This document shows, in pieces, positions 1 to 12,118 of a DNA stretch of 64,000 bases. Position 1 is the stretch's first letter; every line of letters begins with the position of its first letter. The notes under the pieces were generated by a model that was not told the DNA's origin, made no database searches, and saw only the letters and a list, made by a program, of their open reading frames with translations. A program made the translations under genes and the position numbers. This DNA comes from Adenophora triphylla var. japonica. Taxonomy: Eukaryota; Streptophyta; Magnoliopsida; Asterales; Campanulaceae. The stretch covers positions 403,550 to 467,549 of the forward strand of contig JAFEMH010001482.1 of NCBI GenBank assembly GCA_022495995.1. The letters run 5' to 3'.

Positions 1-1925
1 GACACATTATGTGAATCTTCCTCCTCCTCATAACTTCCACCACCTCTGCTGATCACCCTGTCAATTATAACTGTCCCTCTTCCTTTCATTAAGGGTACAA
101 GTGTAATTCGTTTTTTTTCTTCATTTTCCTTCCTAAACTCATGAGCACTTCAAGAAATAATTGAATTCCCTTCCCTCCTCTTATTTCCCTTCCCCTTCTC
201 TCCATTCCCTTTCTTTTCTCTCCTTTAAAAACTCGAGAGCGTACCCTTAAGGAAGCTGGGGAAGAAGTTATTGAGGTAAATTACTAAAAATAACTTGCCA
301 AACTTTGTACAAATTTAGATAATTTCAAATAAAATCACCATAGTCTATAGCAACTACCATAAGGAAACAAGAACACCACAACTGGTTTTTATAATCCACT
401 TTAATCATGGATTTCGAACTTGGACTTACCAAATGTTGGGATTGGATACAAACCAAAGCATGGAAGGATTTGGGTTTCGCGGAAAAAGGAAAGTAGGAGC
501 AAATTTGGTAACTTCCTGATTTGATCCGGTTTCCTTTTGGCAACATAATTCCTTTATTGGGGTGGAAGCAGTTTACTTTTTGTAAAAGGAATTGAAATCC
601 TTGTGGGTTTAGGATTTTTGTTCCTATAACACAAGTGATGACCTTTAATATTGTGGTGCTGGTGGATGATCAAATTAGTTGTTGTCAATTTGTGTTAGGC
701 AAAGAAAATCTGTGAGATCAACAAAAATAGCCAAGACAATGGTGGATTTTGGGATGCCCTTAGGGGCATTCCTTAGATGACCTAACTAGAAGATGTCTAG
801 GATCATGGCTCTCTGAATTGGATGCGGTACGGTCCAGTGCAGATTTTAGTATGGTACAATTCGGTGCAAATTTTGGTACGTAACCGATGTTGTATGGTGC
901 AGAATTCGATTGGTGGAGATCAGGGCTGCTCAAAATTGATTGGATATGGCTGCAGGAACATGGATCAGAATCGGGGGCTGCAGAAATTCTTTTGGTTTTA
1001 TTTTACTTATACCAAATAGGATCATGGTTTCATAAATTTGAATGGATTTAGGACTGCAGGTATTTAGAACACGGTTGCAGTTACATAATCATGGAAGGGC
1101 ATTGGATTCAAGATCAAGGCGAATCGTGTTATTAAGGATTTAATGGGAGCAGCGATTATTGGTTGAGATGGATCGACATGGATATTTGATGGGATCAAAT
1201 TTTGCAATTGATCTAGAGATATGAAAGTCAATGAGGACTAAAGAATCAATTTTTTAGACCTTGATGAGTGTGGATTGCATAGCTATGCAGATCATGTGTA
1301 AAACACGGTTAGAGTGAATTAATATTGAAAAAGAGCAGTCAAGTGGGTTCGTTGATATTTTGATTTGGAAGCATCTTTTAATCAAAAGGCAACAATGTAA
1401 GGGCATGTAACTTTACTTTGAGCGAGCAAGATTGCGGATGGGACTGTGTTGCAATTGGGTGATTTGCAGGGACCTTAAGAGAAGGAATAGAAGACTTCGA
1501 TTCTGTTAGAAATCATGTAAAGGAAGGTTGGTGGTGGCCTTCGACTGTGGTCTGAAGGATTGAAATGAGCTAACTTGGTAGCTTGAAACAATGTGATTGT
1601 ATACCACATACAATGGTTCATTGGGAGAATGGGGTATATGCCAATGACAAATGGCGGGGGGTCGAGATCGCCATGGTGGGAGAAATCTCATGAACGATAT
1701 GTTGGTAGAAAGTTGCTTGCGAAGGCTAGGGCTAGCGGGAACAACTTTGTTAGTGCTACACCAGTGTTGCCATAGGTGTTATCTCCTATGTTGCCACACC
1801 AGTATTGTCACTGGTGTTGCCTCATGTGTTGCCATCGTGCTGGCATTTTAAAATGAGGATAGTTACTACATGTTATTCATAAACTACAAAGTGATAGTTA
1901 ATTGTTTACATGTCTGCTATTGGTT
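1..1925. other. Gene-free left flank
   Basis: No coding region can be supported here. Every open frame is under 90 codons and none shows a recognisable domain. A CT-rich stretch lies at about 150-232 and a few loosely repeated phrases (ggtacggt, gtgttgcca) occur near 820-900 and 1760-1840. It may be old, decayed transposon sequence or intergenic DNA. Confidence 0.5.
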
Positions 1926-2535
1926 TGTTAGAATGTGTTTGAACAGGTCATTAAAGTTGTTTAAGACATGATAAATGTGTAAGAAAGGAAGTTACACATA
2001 AATCATCATTTATGTGTAAAAGTGGAGACCAAGTAAAAGGTTTTAGAGGCTTGTCTACATAGATGGATTGAAGATAACGTGTAAAAGACTGAAAAATCTT
2101 GGAGGTACAAGCGATGAAGCAAGGGAAGACCTAGTCTCCCTACAAATATGGAAGGTTCAGCTAAAAGTGGAACTTCTCTCTTATGGCTATTTTCTGGCGA
2201 GATTGAGTAGGCTTCTAGTTCTAGGAGCCTATATAAGTGCAAGCATATTACAGCTTCAATTTACCCAATACAAATATTGAGATTTGCACAAGATAGAACA
2301 TAGTCTCATAGTGTTGTCCCATGTGTTGGCAACACTCTATCCAACACTAGTGAATTATAGTGAATAACTCTCATTCTCAGAGTGTTTCTATCTGTTAGAT
2401 AGTGAGTTCTTATTAAGAGTGTGTTTTATAATAGTCGTTCCAATGAGCTATTGATTGAAAATCGTTAGGGAACTTTTCCGACCTTGTAACGAAAGTTATT
2501 CATAAGAAAGTTATTGCCATACGGGGATCCTCAAG

Positions 2536-2536
<1 letters not shown>
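1926..2536 (+). repeat. Possible fragment of a Copia-type LTR
   Basis: The stretch begins TGTTAGAATGTG, a start often seen in Copia LTRs, and has a TATA-like ctatataag at about 2230 followed by AT-rich sequence that could be R/U5. No primer-binding site, coding region or second LTR is visible, and the right side is cut by the (AT)n tract where element A sits. The call rests on composition and start motif only. Confidence 0.25.

Positions 2537-2617
<81 letters not shown>
2537..2617. repeat. (AT)n microsatellite, left of element A
   Basis: About 80 bp of uninterrupted AT dinucleotides end exactly where the left LTR of element A starts. A second AT tract begins exactly at the other end of A (15084), so A was inserted in an AT microsatellite. 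The target duplication cannot be resolved inside this sequence. Confidence 0.95.
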
Positions 2618-2619
<2 letters not shown>

Positions 2620-3386
2620 ATGATGCCAAAATCGTCAAATCAGCCCAAATCCAACCGTTCGGATGATCCGGAGATTGCAAGGCCTGAAAATAAGAGAAAA
2701 CACGTAAACTAAGTCGGGGCGGATCCGGCTAAAGGCCCTCCGGTGTGAGAATAAGTTCACGGTTTGTATGTAAGAAACTAAATTGACAGAGTTTCTGTAT
2801 TGTAAAATGTAACGTACTAAATAATGAGCCATAGGGCTTGTATTTATAGGGATGGATTGGTAGAATCCATGTTGGAGTGAACTTGTAAAGAGATAATACA
2901 TAATCCTAAGAGAATTATATCTTTTAAGGAGTCATTGTTTGACTTGAATTGATATTGATAATTGTAATCCTAATTGGATCATGACTGTAGAATCCTTGTT
3001 TGAGAAGGACTGTGTAATCTGCTAGCCGGAACGTCGAGGAGCAAGAATGTTTTATCTCGACATTTGTATATAAGCCGAGGTGCATGATTTTGCCTCCTCG
3101 TCATTTTATGATTGGCCGGTCATGTGAATATGCCGGGGTGAATGATTCTATCTCCTCGGCACTTGAGTATATGCCGAGGTAAGAACTTTTCTCTCCTCAT
3201 CACTCTGTGATATCTCGGAGTACGATGGTCCAAGTATGAAGATATAAGGCCGAGATCGATGCTCCTCGTCATACGATGGAGGTGTTCCTTGGCCCTAACA
3301 CTTGTGCATTGGATTATGTTTATGGCCCACTCCATTTGGGCCCAACTCGAGCAAGCCCATGTCCGTATCTCGGTTTATACTGTTCA
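2618..3386 (-). repeat. Element A left LTR (3' LTR)
   Basis: 769 bp, starting TGATGATGCC and ending CTGTTCA on the plus strand. It matches 14315-15083 along its whole length without indels. The reverse-strand TATA box (TATAAATA) lies at 2841-2848. Because the element is on the minus strand this is the downstream LTR, which normally supplies 3' end formation. Confidence 0.93.
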
Positions 3387-3400
3387 GTGGCCCCCGACTT
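3387..3400 (-). promoter_or_regulatory. Element A polypurine tract
   Basis: Read on the minus strand the sequence is AAGTCGGGGGCCAC, immediately before the LTR start TGAACAG. This is the expected place and composition for the plus-strand DNA primer of a Tat element. Element C has nearly the same tract at 38423. Confidence 0.8.
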
Positions 3401-4335
3401 TCTAGCTCGACTTAGGACGAGGAGAAAGTCATCTCGTCTTCGTCTTATGGAATACGAACAGGTTTAGACACGTGTCCTTGGCGTCGCTTCATATAACTGA
3501 TGGTTAATTACCATGATGATTACGCGTGGGCCCCCAGTCTCGTCATGCCTCGAAAGTTGTTGATAGCATTTAATGTTGGGGGCGCCATACCCAGTGACCC
3601 GTATTATTCTCGGGTTTGACCCGGTTTTGGAGGATATAAAAGCTTAAACCCTTTTCATTTAAACCTTTACTTACCCAAATTATTTGAGAGCAATTAGCAA
3701 GGTTCAGGCGACAATACATTCCGGCGACCTTAGATTGTTCGAACCTAGTTTCCGGCGAAGGTTTATTTTCCCTGCAGTGTTGATTTCGTTGTGATTCCGA
3801 CCGTTCTTTCAAACTCAGGTATGAAATTCCTTCCCTTCTATGCATTCCGCTCCTGATTTTGAGTTTTCTAGGGTTTCTAGGAGAAATTTTGAATGTGCCA
3901 AGAAAGCTGAACCGCCATTGTTGAAGAATGAAGCTTTTCTTCATGCATTTCTGCTTTTAACTCTCAAACACTTTGAATCTTTGAATTTCTTTAAATATTG
4001 AATGAACTCCTCCTTTAATCTTTGATTCCCCTTAGAAATGGCTCGTTCTTGGGACCATTCCCCCCAATTCCGTTATGGATATCACACCGGCAATTTGAGG
4101 GTTTATCGTAGAGAGAGAGGTCCATGGTTGATGCTGAACATGGATGACATAGGAAAGATGTTGAGGAGTTATGGCCGTACCCGAATGTTCATCCAATACC
4201 CAGATAAAACAAGGATAGATCGAATTGATTCTTCGACTCGTAATGTAGTGTTGCTTGAAACTAGGGCCGAGATAGTGGAGCACGTCAAACTATTCTATCC
4301 TTCCTCTGATCACATATTCCGCGAGCGTTTGAGTG

Positions 4336-4447
4336 GTAAGGCTCCCTCCTCGGCCTTCTGATAATGACGAGGAGGGGTATCTCCATTCCCCGTCATACGA
4401 TCAGCCATTGACGAGGTAACTAATTTCATCCCCTCGTCTTTTTGCAG
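4336..4447 (+). other. Element A antisense ORF intron 1
   Basis: 112 nt starting gtaag and ending ttgcag. Removing it joins exon 1 (phase 1) in frame to the ATG-containing exon 2. Element C has a cag|atATG junction at the same place. Confidence 0.7.
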
Positions 4448-5374
4448 ATATGACGGGTAGAGAAGGAGAGACCTCCTCGTCCCCCCGAATTGTTGAAGCT
4501 TTTGTGGAGGATGCCCAGGTTGAGGGCAGAAGAGGCCGAGGGAGGGGAAGCCGAGGGAAACAACGAGAAAGGGATCCAAAGGCTGGGGATCCCATGCTCG
4601 AAAAATTGTATTCCACGTACGGGGTGGACAAAGCCGAGTATAAGTTAACTTATATTGGCAAGACCAATCTGAAGACCAAAAAGGAGGAGATGAGCTTCTA
4701 CTACAATGAAGATTACATCCACTTCTATTTCAAACAATTTCAACAGGGGCTCCGTCTTCCTATGGACCCCTTTATTAACGAGTTTTTGGACGACGTGAGG
4801 GCAGTGCCGGCCATGCTAGAAGCCAATGGTACCCGGGTTCTCGTTAGCTTCATAGTGCTATGCAGGAGTTTAGGATTTGAGCCGACCATGGGAGCTTTTC
4901 GGCATTTCTATCAAGTCGGCTTTGTCTCGGACAGTTGGCTCCTCATCATCAGAAGTGCACCCAAGAAACCCAAACTTTTTCTTCCCATGTCCAACAAGGT
5001 TGCAGGTTGGGAAAACCATGCAATGAGGGTTGAGAGTCGCCAAGGCTGGGAGTTACAATCTCCTTGCAAGGCTCCAACTTCATCAGGTCCTGTTCAACAA
5101 TATGAGTGGACCAAGGCTTTAATCAAGCGCCTTGAGAATTTTGCCGAGGTGGGGCTTCTCGACTGGTCGGCAATAGAATCTACCGATCACTACTATGTCC
5201 AGGCAGAATTGATGCCGGGATCGAAGGACGGGGTTGTTCCCCTTGTCACCGTTAAGAGGGGAAGGCGTTTTAACGATTGGACAACACACCCTGGCCTCGT
5301 ATTTCATGAGGATTGTCCGAGGTGCAAGACCCCTCCCCTTGATCAATGTCTGGAGGAAGTAGATGTGGTTGGAT

Positions 5375-5462
5375 GTAAATATTTAACTCTGATACTTTAT
5401 AATTTTTGCATGTTTATTTCTTCTTCTGCTCGTACTTAACCACCTCGTCCTTGTCTCTGCAG
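5375..5462 (+). other. Element A antisense ORF intron 2
   Basis: 88 nt starting gtaaat and ending ctgcag, phase 1. The next exon begins with a Leu-Thr-Pro-Glu-Gln-Glu-Ala block also found directly after intron 2 in element C, which supports the acceptor. Confidence 0.75.
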
Positions 5463-6094
5463 ATTTAACCCCCGAGCAAGAGGCCGACTTTTCCATGAAG
5501 AGATTAAGTCCTATGGAGCTGGTGAAGCAGAAGAGGAAACAAGTCAAGAAGTCGGGCTTGGTAGAGAGGAAGGAGGAAGCCAATGCCCGCAATCTGGTGC
5601 TAAGTGCTCAAGGTGATCAACCCCTTCCAATCAAGCCACACGGGGAGGTGAATTCCGAGGAAGCGGCGTCTAGGGAGCCAGCTAATCCATCAACTGCAGA
5701 GGGGCATAGCCTCCATGTTGATGTCGAGGAGGTGGAAGTTGAGAAGTCCGACCTCATCACAAGGATGTCTGGCTCCAAAAGAGCCCAAGCTACTAGCGCC
5801 GAGGAGCCGGCAGCTAAGCGGCCTACCGGGGAACCCTCCAATCCTGAGGCTCCTCCTTCCCTTACCATTCAAACCGTCAAAACTTATGACGAGGCCGACG
5901 AGCTGGCTCGGCGCATGGCTGCAAGTGTCCCACATCTGAGGGGTATACCTCTTCAAAATAGGAAGGGACCTTTGTTGAGATTGGGTCGAGCTCCAGTTCA
6001 GAGAGCCATGGACGAGGAGGCTAATGAGGCTCTCGTCAAAGAGGCTCCTAGCGAAGATAACTTGCTTTGCCGCAAGGAGCTCTTAATTGCCGAG

Positions 6095-6167
6095 GTGAGT
6101 GTCTCCTTTTCTCGGTCATGTTGATTTTGAGATTTGCTTGGATTTCTAACATTGATTTCTCTTTCAG
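6095..6167 (+). other. Element A antisense ORF intron 3
   Basis: 73 nt starting gtgagt and ending tttcag, phase 0. Both flanking exons are open in the joined frame and the position matches intron 3 of element C. Confidence 0.75.
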
Positions 6168-6908
6168 TTGGCTTCCGTCACGGCTTACGAGAATGTCTTG
6201 GCCAAGAAAAGAGCCAGGCACCTGAATGAGGCTAAGACTGCCCAAGAGAAGAGTGAGGCCGATAAGGCTTCCTTGTTTAAGCTTTTGAAGGCTAAGGACG
6301 CTGAGCTCGAAGCGGCCAAGGCCAAAGTAGAAGCCGAAGTCCAGAGGGCAAGTGACGAGAGGGCTAAGGCCGAGGAGCTCCGTATAAAGGCCGAGGAACA
6401 TCTCCGGTAGACGGAAGCTGAGCTAGCCGAGGCAAGAAAGGCTAAGGCCGAGGTCCAAGTAAGGGCCGAGGAAGCCGAAGCCAAGTGCCGAGGGTACGAG
6501 ACTACCCTTGTTACTAGGGAGGAAGCGGCCGTTACTCGCTTCAAGGAGAGCCAGGCCTTCCATGATGCGGTGGACGAGAAGACTTCCACCATGTTCGAGG
6601 ATGGGTATCTCCATCTCACTCGCCGTCTTCTGGCCGACCCTACCACGGGCTTGAACATCAATAAGATTGCTCAGCTGGTTTGCCAGGAGAAATATGACGA
6701 GGGAGCCAGGGCTCTCCATCACCTGGTTCCATTTTCCGATTACAACATGGAGGTGATGGCTGAGATGGATGCCCAAGCCGGCCGAGAAGTATGGGTGCCC
6801 CCGTCAATTGTTCCTGGCCACTTTCAGGCCTTGGTCGGGGCCATCCAAGATGGGGAAGCCGAGGTCGGGGGAGGAGAGACTGAGAAGATTGATGCCCAAA
6901 CTGACTAA

Positions 6909-7735
6909 ACTGTTCTTCCTCCCCCTGGCTCTATTACTGAGGAGTGGCTTGAAAAGCCTTTTGATGATGGCAAGCAAACTTAGATAGGATATTTCTTTTC
7001 TTTTTTGCTTTTTTGTAATAGACGGTAGGATTTGTAATTTTCTTTGAGTATCAATGAAAAAATCCTTTTGTCTTTATTCAAGTTGTTTCAATGAATTGTT
7101 TGTGTTTCTGTATGCTAGGCATAGGCACTAGATTTGTGAAGGTGGGATCCGAGGAGGGTCCCTCGTTCCCTAATTGTTGAGCAAGTGATTAGGTCGAGGA
7201 AGGACTCCTCGGCTTTAACTGTACTTTAAGTCGTATAGGCCGAGAAAGGACTCCTCGGCTTTGACTGTTGGGTGATTTCTTCTTTTTCGTCTCCTTGTGC
7301 CGAGGAAGATGACTCGTGCACAGGTTTCAGACGTGATGCCTTTTAGTCGTAGTGACAAGGTATTTCCTTGTCTTGACGTGAGGCGAGTCATCAGGCCGAG
7401 GAGGAATCCTTGGTCTTGTCTGTGATAGTTGTTATCCCGGAATCAAGGCGGACCCTTGTCAGGATATAAAGCCATTAGGCCGAGGAGGACCCTCGGTCTT
7501 GGCTGTTAGGAGCTGATAGTCATTGAGTCAAGGCGGACCCTTGTCAAGACATAAGGTGTATGTTTCGAAGAGTCAGGGATTAAATCCTCATCTTCTGGTG
7601 TTTGTGTGAAGAGTTGATAGTTGCTTTGCATGTTGGAAGAAACTGCTTTCGTAAAACTGAAATGTGATGCAATCCTATCAACTAAAAAGCAAAAGACAGA
7701 AAATAAGAAACTAATCTACTGCAAAATAAACTAGA
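6909..7735. repeat. Element A convergent spacer with short degenerate repeats
   Basis: This gap lies between the antisense gene's stop (plus) and the integrase stop (minus), so both transcripts would end here tail to tail. From about 7140 to 7560 it contains imperfect copies of a phrase like gccgaggaaggactcctcgg and of aggcggacccttgtca. No coding potential is seen. Confidence 0.6.
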
Positions 7736-9460
7736 CTAGTGATAATATTTTCTAAGATTGTCGGAGTGCCACGGATGCTTGAGATCTTTCCCCTCCTTGG
7801 TCTTTAATCTGTAGGTCCCTTCTCGAATGACTTGAGTGATGATATAGGGACCTTCCCAATTTGGGGAGAGCTTGTTTTGTTCTGCCTTCCGACCAGTTGC
7901 CTCGATTTTTCTAAGTACCCAATCGCCAACTTGGAATACTCTTCTGATGACCCTCTTGTCATGATATGCCTTGGTCCTTTGCTTGTAATTTACCATCCTC
8001 ATCTGCGCAGCTAGTCGCTTTTCATCTATCAGGTCTAGGTCTAGGAGCCTATTAACCTTGTTGACTTGCTCATCATAAAGGGAGCTTCTCACCGTAGGGA
8101 TGGCCATTTCAGCTGGTGCCATAGCCTCAGAACCGAAGGTTAGTGCAAATGGGGTTTCCCCGGGTTCTGGTGGTTGTGCGAACAGCCCATAAGGCTAGGG
8201 GAAGTTCGTCCAACCATCTACCCTCGCGTCCCTCAAGGTTCTTGGTAAGGGCGGTTAGGACCAGTTTATTGGCAGCTTCTGCTTGACCCTTGCCTTGAGG
8301 TCTGCTAACTGAGGACTTTGTATGGCGGACTTTGACTCTTCCCAATTCTGTGGTAAATGCCGTAGAGAATTGTAGTCCATGATCAAAAACGATTGTATGT
8401 GGAAGGCCAAATCTGCACCAGATGTTGTCGTGGACAAAATTGATTGCGTTTTCTTCCGTTATCTTGGCTAACGATTTGGCTTCTATCCACTTGGAGAAGT
8501 AATCCATAGCTACTATCACATACTTGCAATTACCACGGGCGGGAGGGAAGGGTCCGATGATATCGATCCCCCACATATCAAATGGCCACATAGGTATCAC
8601 AAGTGTTTGCTCAACTCCCGGTAGTCTAGGAATGTCAGAGAATCTTTGGCACTTGTCACATTTTCTAACATAGGCGTGCGCGTCTTCCCTCAGGTTTGGC
8701 CAATAGTAACCTAGCGATATGATCTTGTCTGCTAAGGTTCTGGCCCCCGGGTGTCTGCTGCAAACACCTTCATGTACTTCTGCCAAGAGGTTCTCAATTT
8801 CCTTAGGATAGACACACCTTAGCAGGGGCTTCGTGAAAGATCTTCGGTAGAGGACTCCGCTCATCACTACGAACCTTGGGGACCTCTTATTGATAAGTTT
8901 AGCTTGAGCTTCATCTTCTGGGAGTTTCTCCTTTTCAATGTACTCAATGTAGCCATCAATCCAACATCTCTCCTCTTCGTCTAGGAGCATGACTTGTAGT
9001 CTTTCATACGCAGGTTCCTCGGCATAAACTACATATGGACTGGTCTTAGATGTAGACACATCCATGGTTTCTAGTTTAGATAGAATGTCTGCGACTTGAT
9101 TATCTTCCCTGCCTATTTGCTTGAGTTCGAAAAATTCCATCTTCTTCATCATGTCTAGGACAAGGTCCTTATATTTGGCCAGGGTGGGGTCTTGGGTGTT
9201 ATACTCTCCCTTTACTTGTTTGACAACGAGTTGGGAGTCACAGAAAGCCGCCACCTTAGTTGCTCCGTAGAAGGAGGCCAACTCAATTCCAAATATTAGA
9301 GCTTCATATTCTGCTTGATTGTTGGAGACAGGGAACTTGAAACGAATGGCGTCTTGCATGGTGTACTCCCCTTACGGGCTTGCTAGCACAACTCCAGCTC
9401 CGCTTCTTTCCTTTGTAGCTGATCCATCCGTATACAGGATCCAACAGTTGGATGGGAGTT
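7736..9460 (-). pseudogene. Element A archaeal-type RNase H plus integrase, frameshifted
   Basis: The main open stretch is 8127-9359 (410 aa), continued in another frame at 7736-8122. The second RNase H starts upstream with YTDGSATKE near 9440, where a TAA breaks it, then shows NNQAEYEAL, FCDSQLV and REDNQVADILSKL. Integrase follows: an HHCC zinc finger (HPGARTLADK..KCDKCQRF), a DDE core with MWGIDIIGPF and the Glu in GQAEAANK, and a C-terminal tail ending KHPWHSDNLRKYYH. The second Asp sits in FDHGLQF, where Asn usually follows, so an otherwise standard motif is altered next to the catalytic Asp. Two RNase H domains in a row are a hallmark of the Tat lineage. Confidence 0.88.
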
Positions 9461-9469
9461 TGATGGGAG

Positions 9470-9976
9470 AGTCTTTTCCTCCGGTGCATTTTGCTTCCGG
9501 GAGGTGGGGAGATGCTCACCCATAAAGGCAGTCTCGACCATGAAGTCAACCAAAGGTTGTGCCAGGAGGGTCTTCCTTGGTTGGTAGGTGATATCAAACT
9601 CAGTAAGAGCGATGGACCAATTAAGGAGACATCCTGAGCCATCCAACTTATGTAATATTTTCTTCAGCGGTTCATTCATGTACACGGTGATAGGATATGC
9701 TGAAAAATAGGCACGTAATTTCCTCGATGCAATGACTAGCGCATACGCTATCTTCTCCACATTAAAGTATCTGCTTTCCACGTCAGACAGTGCCTTAGAG
9801 ACATAGTAGACGGGCTTCTGAATTCCTTCGTCATTCCGAACTAGGACAGCTGCGACAGCATGATCAGTGGCAGCTGGGAAGACATACAGCATCTCACCGG
9901 TAGTCGGACTGCTGAGCAAGGGAGGGGAACCCAAGTAATCCTTCAATTGGAGGAACGCTTCTGAGCATTCGGGAGT
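9470..9976 (-). pseudogene. Element A RNase H domain attached to reverse transcriptase
   Basis: This is the standard Ty3/gypsy RNase H that degrades the RNA of the RNA:DNA hybrid. Visible landmarks are PVYYVSKALSDVESRY, KIAYALVIASRKLRAYF and LNWSIALTEFDI. It is in the same frame as the reverse transcriptase C-terminal half but separated from it by a stop codon near 9977. A frame change near 9380-9460 leads into the second RNase H. Confidence 0.85.
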
Positions 9977-10836
9977 CTAGGAGAAGCTCTTGTTACCCTT
10001 CAATACCTTAAAGAAAGGCAGTGACTTTTCGGCAGATTTGGCAATGAATCTTCCAAGTGCTGCTATTCTTCCATTTAATCTTTGAACCTCCTTGATGGTG
10101 GTAGGTTCCTTCATTTCAATGAGAGCCTTGATTTTTTCGGGGTTCGCCTCAATTCCCCTTTGTGATACCATGAAGCCTAGGAACTTTCCCGCCATTACTC
10201 CAAATACACACTTGCTTGGGTTCAGCTTCATGTTATTAGCTCGGAGGTTGTTAATTGTTTCTTCCAGGTCAGGAGCGTGACTGCCCTCCTTGGTCTTTAT
10301 GACCATGTCATCGATATAGGCCTCCATGTTGCGACCTATTTGCGAACCAAACACTCGATTCACCATCCGTTGATACGTGGCACCCGCATTCTTGAGCCCA
10401 AAAGGCATCATATGTAACAGTAGTTTCCCCCAGGTGTTTGGAAGGCCGTCTTTTCGATGTCCTCTTCTGCCATTTTTATCTGATGATAGCCTAAATAGGC
10501 ATCTAGGAAGCTAAGAGTTTGGTGTCCAGCAATGGAGTCAACCAACTTGTCAATCCTGGGGAGAGGATAGCTATCCTTGGGGCAAGCCTTGTTCAAATCA
10601 GTGAAGTCTATACACATACGCCACTTCCCATTTTGCTTCTTTACCATTACTACATTAGCCAGCCAAACGGGGTACTTGACTTCACGTATAATTCCGGCGC
10701 TAAGTAATTTCTGCACCTCTTCTTTAATAGCTTCCTCCTTGTCCCTTGCAAAGATTCTCCTTGTCTGGGAGATAGTTTTCGCCAAAGGATCAACTTCCAG
10801 GCGGTGGAGGGCTACTTCTTCGTTGATCCCTCTCAT
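9977..10836 (-). pseudogene. Element A reverse transcriptase, one frameshift
   Basis: The N-terminal half (10408-10836) holds WLANVVMVKKQNGKWRMC, DFTDLNKACPKDSYPLPRID and SFLDAYLGYHQI. The C-terminal half (9977-10411) holds MPFGLKNAGATYQRMVN and the catalytic YIDDMV. The two are in different frames and meet at about 10408-10411, just before the MPFGL block, so a single-base indel breaks the palm domain. Upstream the frame continues to 10975 with further stops. Confidence 0.9.
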
Positions 10837-10974
10837 ATCTTCGACTCTTCAAGCAAAGATGTCGAGACTGTTTTTCAAGAGGGAGATGATTCTTTCTTCC
10901 TCTTCTGGAGATAGTTGTCCCCCGAGTTTGACTTTTTGTTTCGGATAGTCAGGATTGATGACTACCTCTTCCAG

Positions 10975-12082
10975 CTAATCTACAAGCTTCATTTTAGGAC
11001 CGTATCGAAATTCCAGTGACTCGATAATAATTTTTCTAATTCTCCTCCCTTCATTGTCGTTCACATTGAGGCCTTCTTCCTCCATAAGTTTATCAACGTC
11101 AGGAAGATCGACCTTCCCTAAGTCATTGTTGGCCCCCGAGTTCTGGCCGTTGACAAGGATGGGGTCTTCTTCGGAGACGGACGGAACTATACCTTGGTCA
11201 TCTGCAATTTCTTGGACCATAGGTACTTCCTCAGATACAGGTGAAATTGTGCCTTGGTCATCTGCAATTTCTAGGACTATAGGCTCTTCCTCATTATCAA
11301 GTACCTCACGGATATAGCTCATTCTGGAGCTACTTTCTGTGGTTTTCTGAGACTTAGAGATCTTGATGTTTTCCTCGGGGGTATCTATCTCCACACTTTT
11401 AGATTTCTTTCTGCCCTTTACGACATGTTCCAAGAAGTCTTTGGGGGTTGCCCTCACATATCCAATTCCAGCACGAGTGGGAAATTTAACTCGTTGATGA
11501 GGAAGGGAGGCCAACATCCCAAGTTTAGCTTGACATGGAATGCCTATGATTTCATGATAATCACTAGTTAAATCCATGACTACAAAATTGACAGTAGCCT
11601 TGGCTCGGAAGGGATGTTCACCGACTTCAAGTTCCGGCCCACGCTTCCTTAGCTCCAACCTTATGGTTGGTGAATCCTTCCAGTCTACCATTATATGGTT
11701 CCAACATAGTGTCTTTCAATCCCATCTGTTGGAAAGCGGAATAGTACAGAATGTCACGATAGGCCCCCGTGTCCATAAGTAGCCTTTCCGATTCCACATT
11801 ATCAATCCGACCCTTTATCACCAGTGGTTGTTCACGGGCAGCACGGCTCCCTGCCAGTTCGTTGGGAGAAAAACTGATGACCTCTTCCGCCTTATGAATC
11901 CAAGCAGGCACGTGGTACACTTTTCTTAGTTCATGGATTTGGTCCCTGAGCTTTCTGGTAGAAGTCACTTCTTCACGGATCACGTGCAATTTGACTCTAG
12001 GAGGCCTACGCTCTCCATCTTCACTCTTGTCGTCATCTTTGCTTTCCTCTTCCTTCCGCTTTCGCTTATTATCTTTCTTCAT
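10975..12082 (-). pseudogene. Element A protease region, frameshifted
   Basis: The N-terminal piece (11627-12082) ends in the retropepsin active-site motif LLMDTGAYRDIL followed by LEPYNGRLEGFTNH, after a charged Lys/Glu-rich linker. It then changes frame into 10975-11691, whose start (GEHPFRAKATVNFVVMD..IIGIPCQAKLG) is the second half of the protease fold. An acidic spacer with two nearly identical direct repeats (around 11170-11290) links it to reverse transcriptase. A TAG at the end separates it from the RT frame. Confidence 0.8.
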
Positions 12083-12118
12083 GACATAACGATCTAGCTT
12101 TCCCTCGTCGACCCACCG

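Larger units (their letters stand above)
4038..6908 (+). pseudogene. Element A antisense ORF, four exons, gypsy-type transposon domain protein (one nonsense codon)
   Basis: A plus-strand gene opposite to gag-pol. Inferred exons are 4038-4335, 4448-5374, 5463-6094 and 6168-6908; each intron starts GT and ends AG, and the phases are 1, 1, 0. The joined frame would be 866 codons, broken only by TAG at 6408-6410 in exon 4. Exon 2 carries the block around LRLPMDPFINEF, resembling Pfam Transposase_28 (putative gypsy type transposon). Exon 4 is an Ala/Glu/Lys-rich coiled coil followed by a C-terminal domain (LLADPTTG..VPF) shared with element C. Antisense ORFs of this kind are known in Tat elements; their function is not. 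The ATG was chosen because C's homologue starts with the same Met-Ala-Arg. Confidence 0.75.

Noticed and set aside
325..546. A 73-codon minus-strand frame in the left flank
   Set aside because: Short, no recognisable domain, no splice or promoter context.
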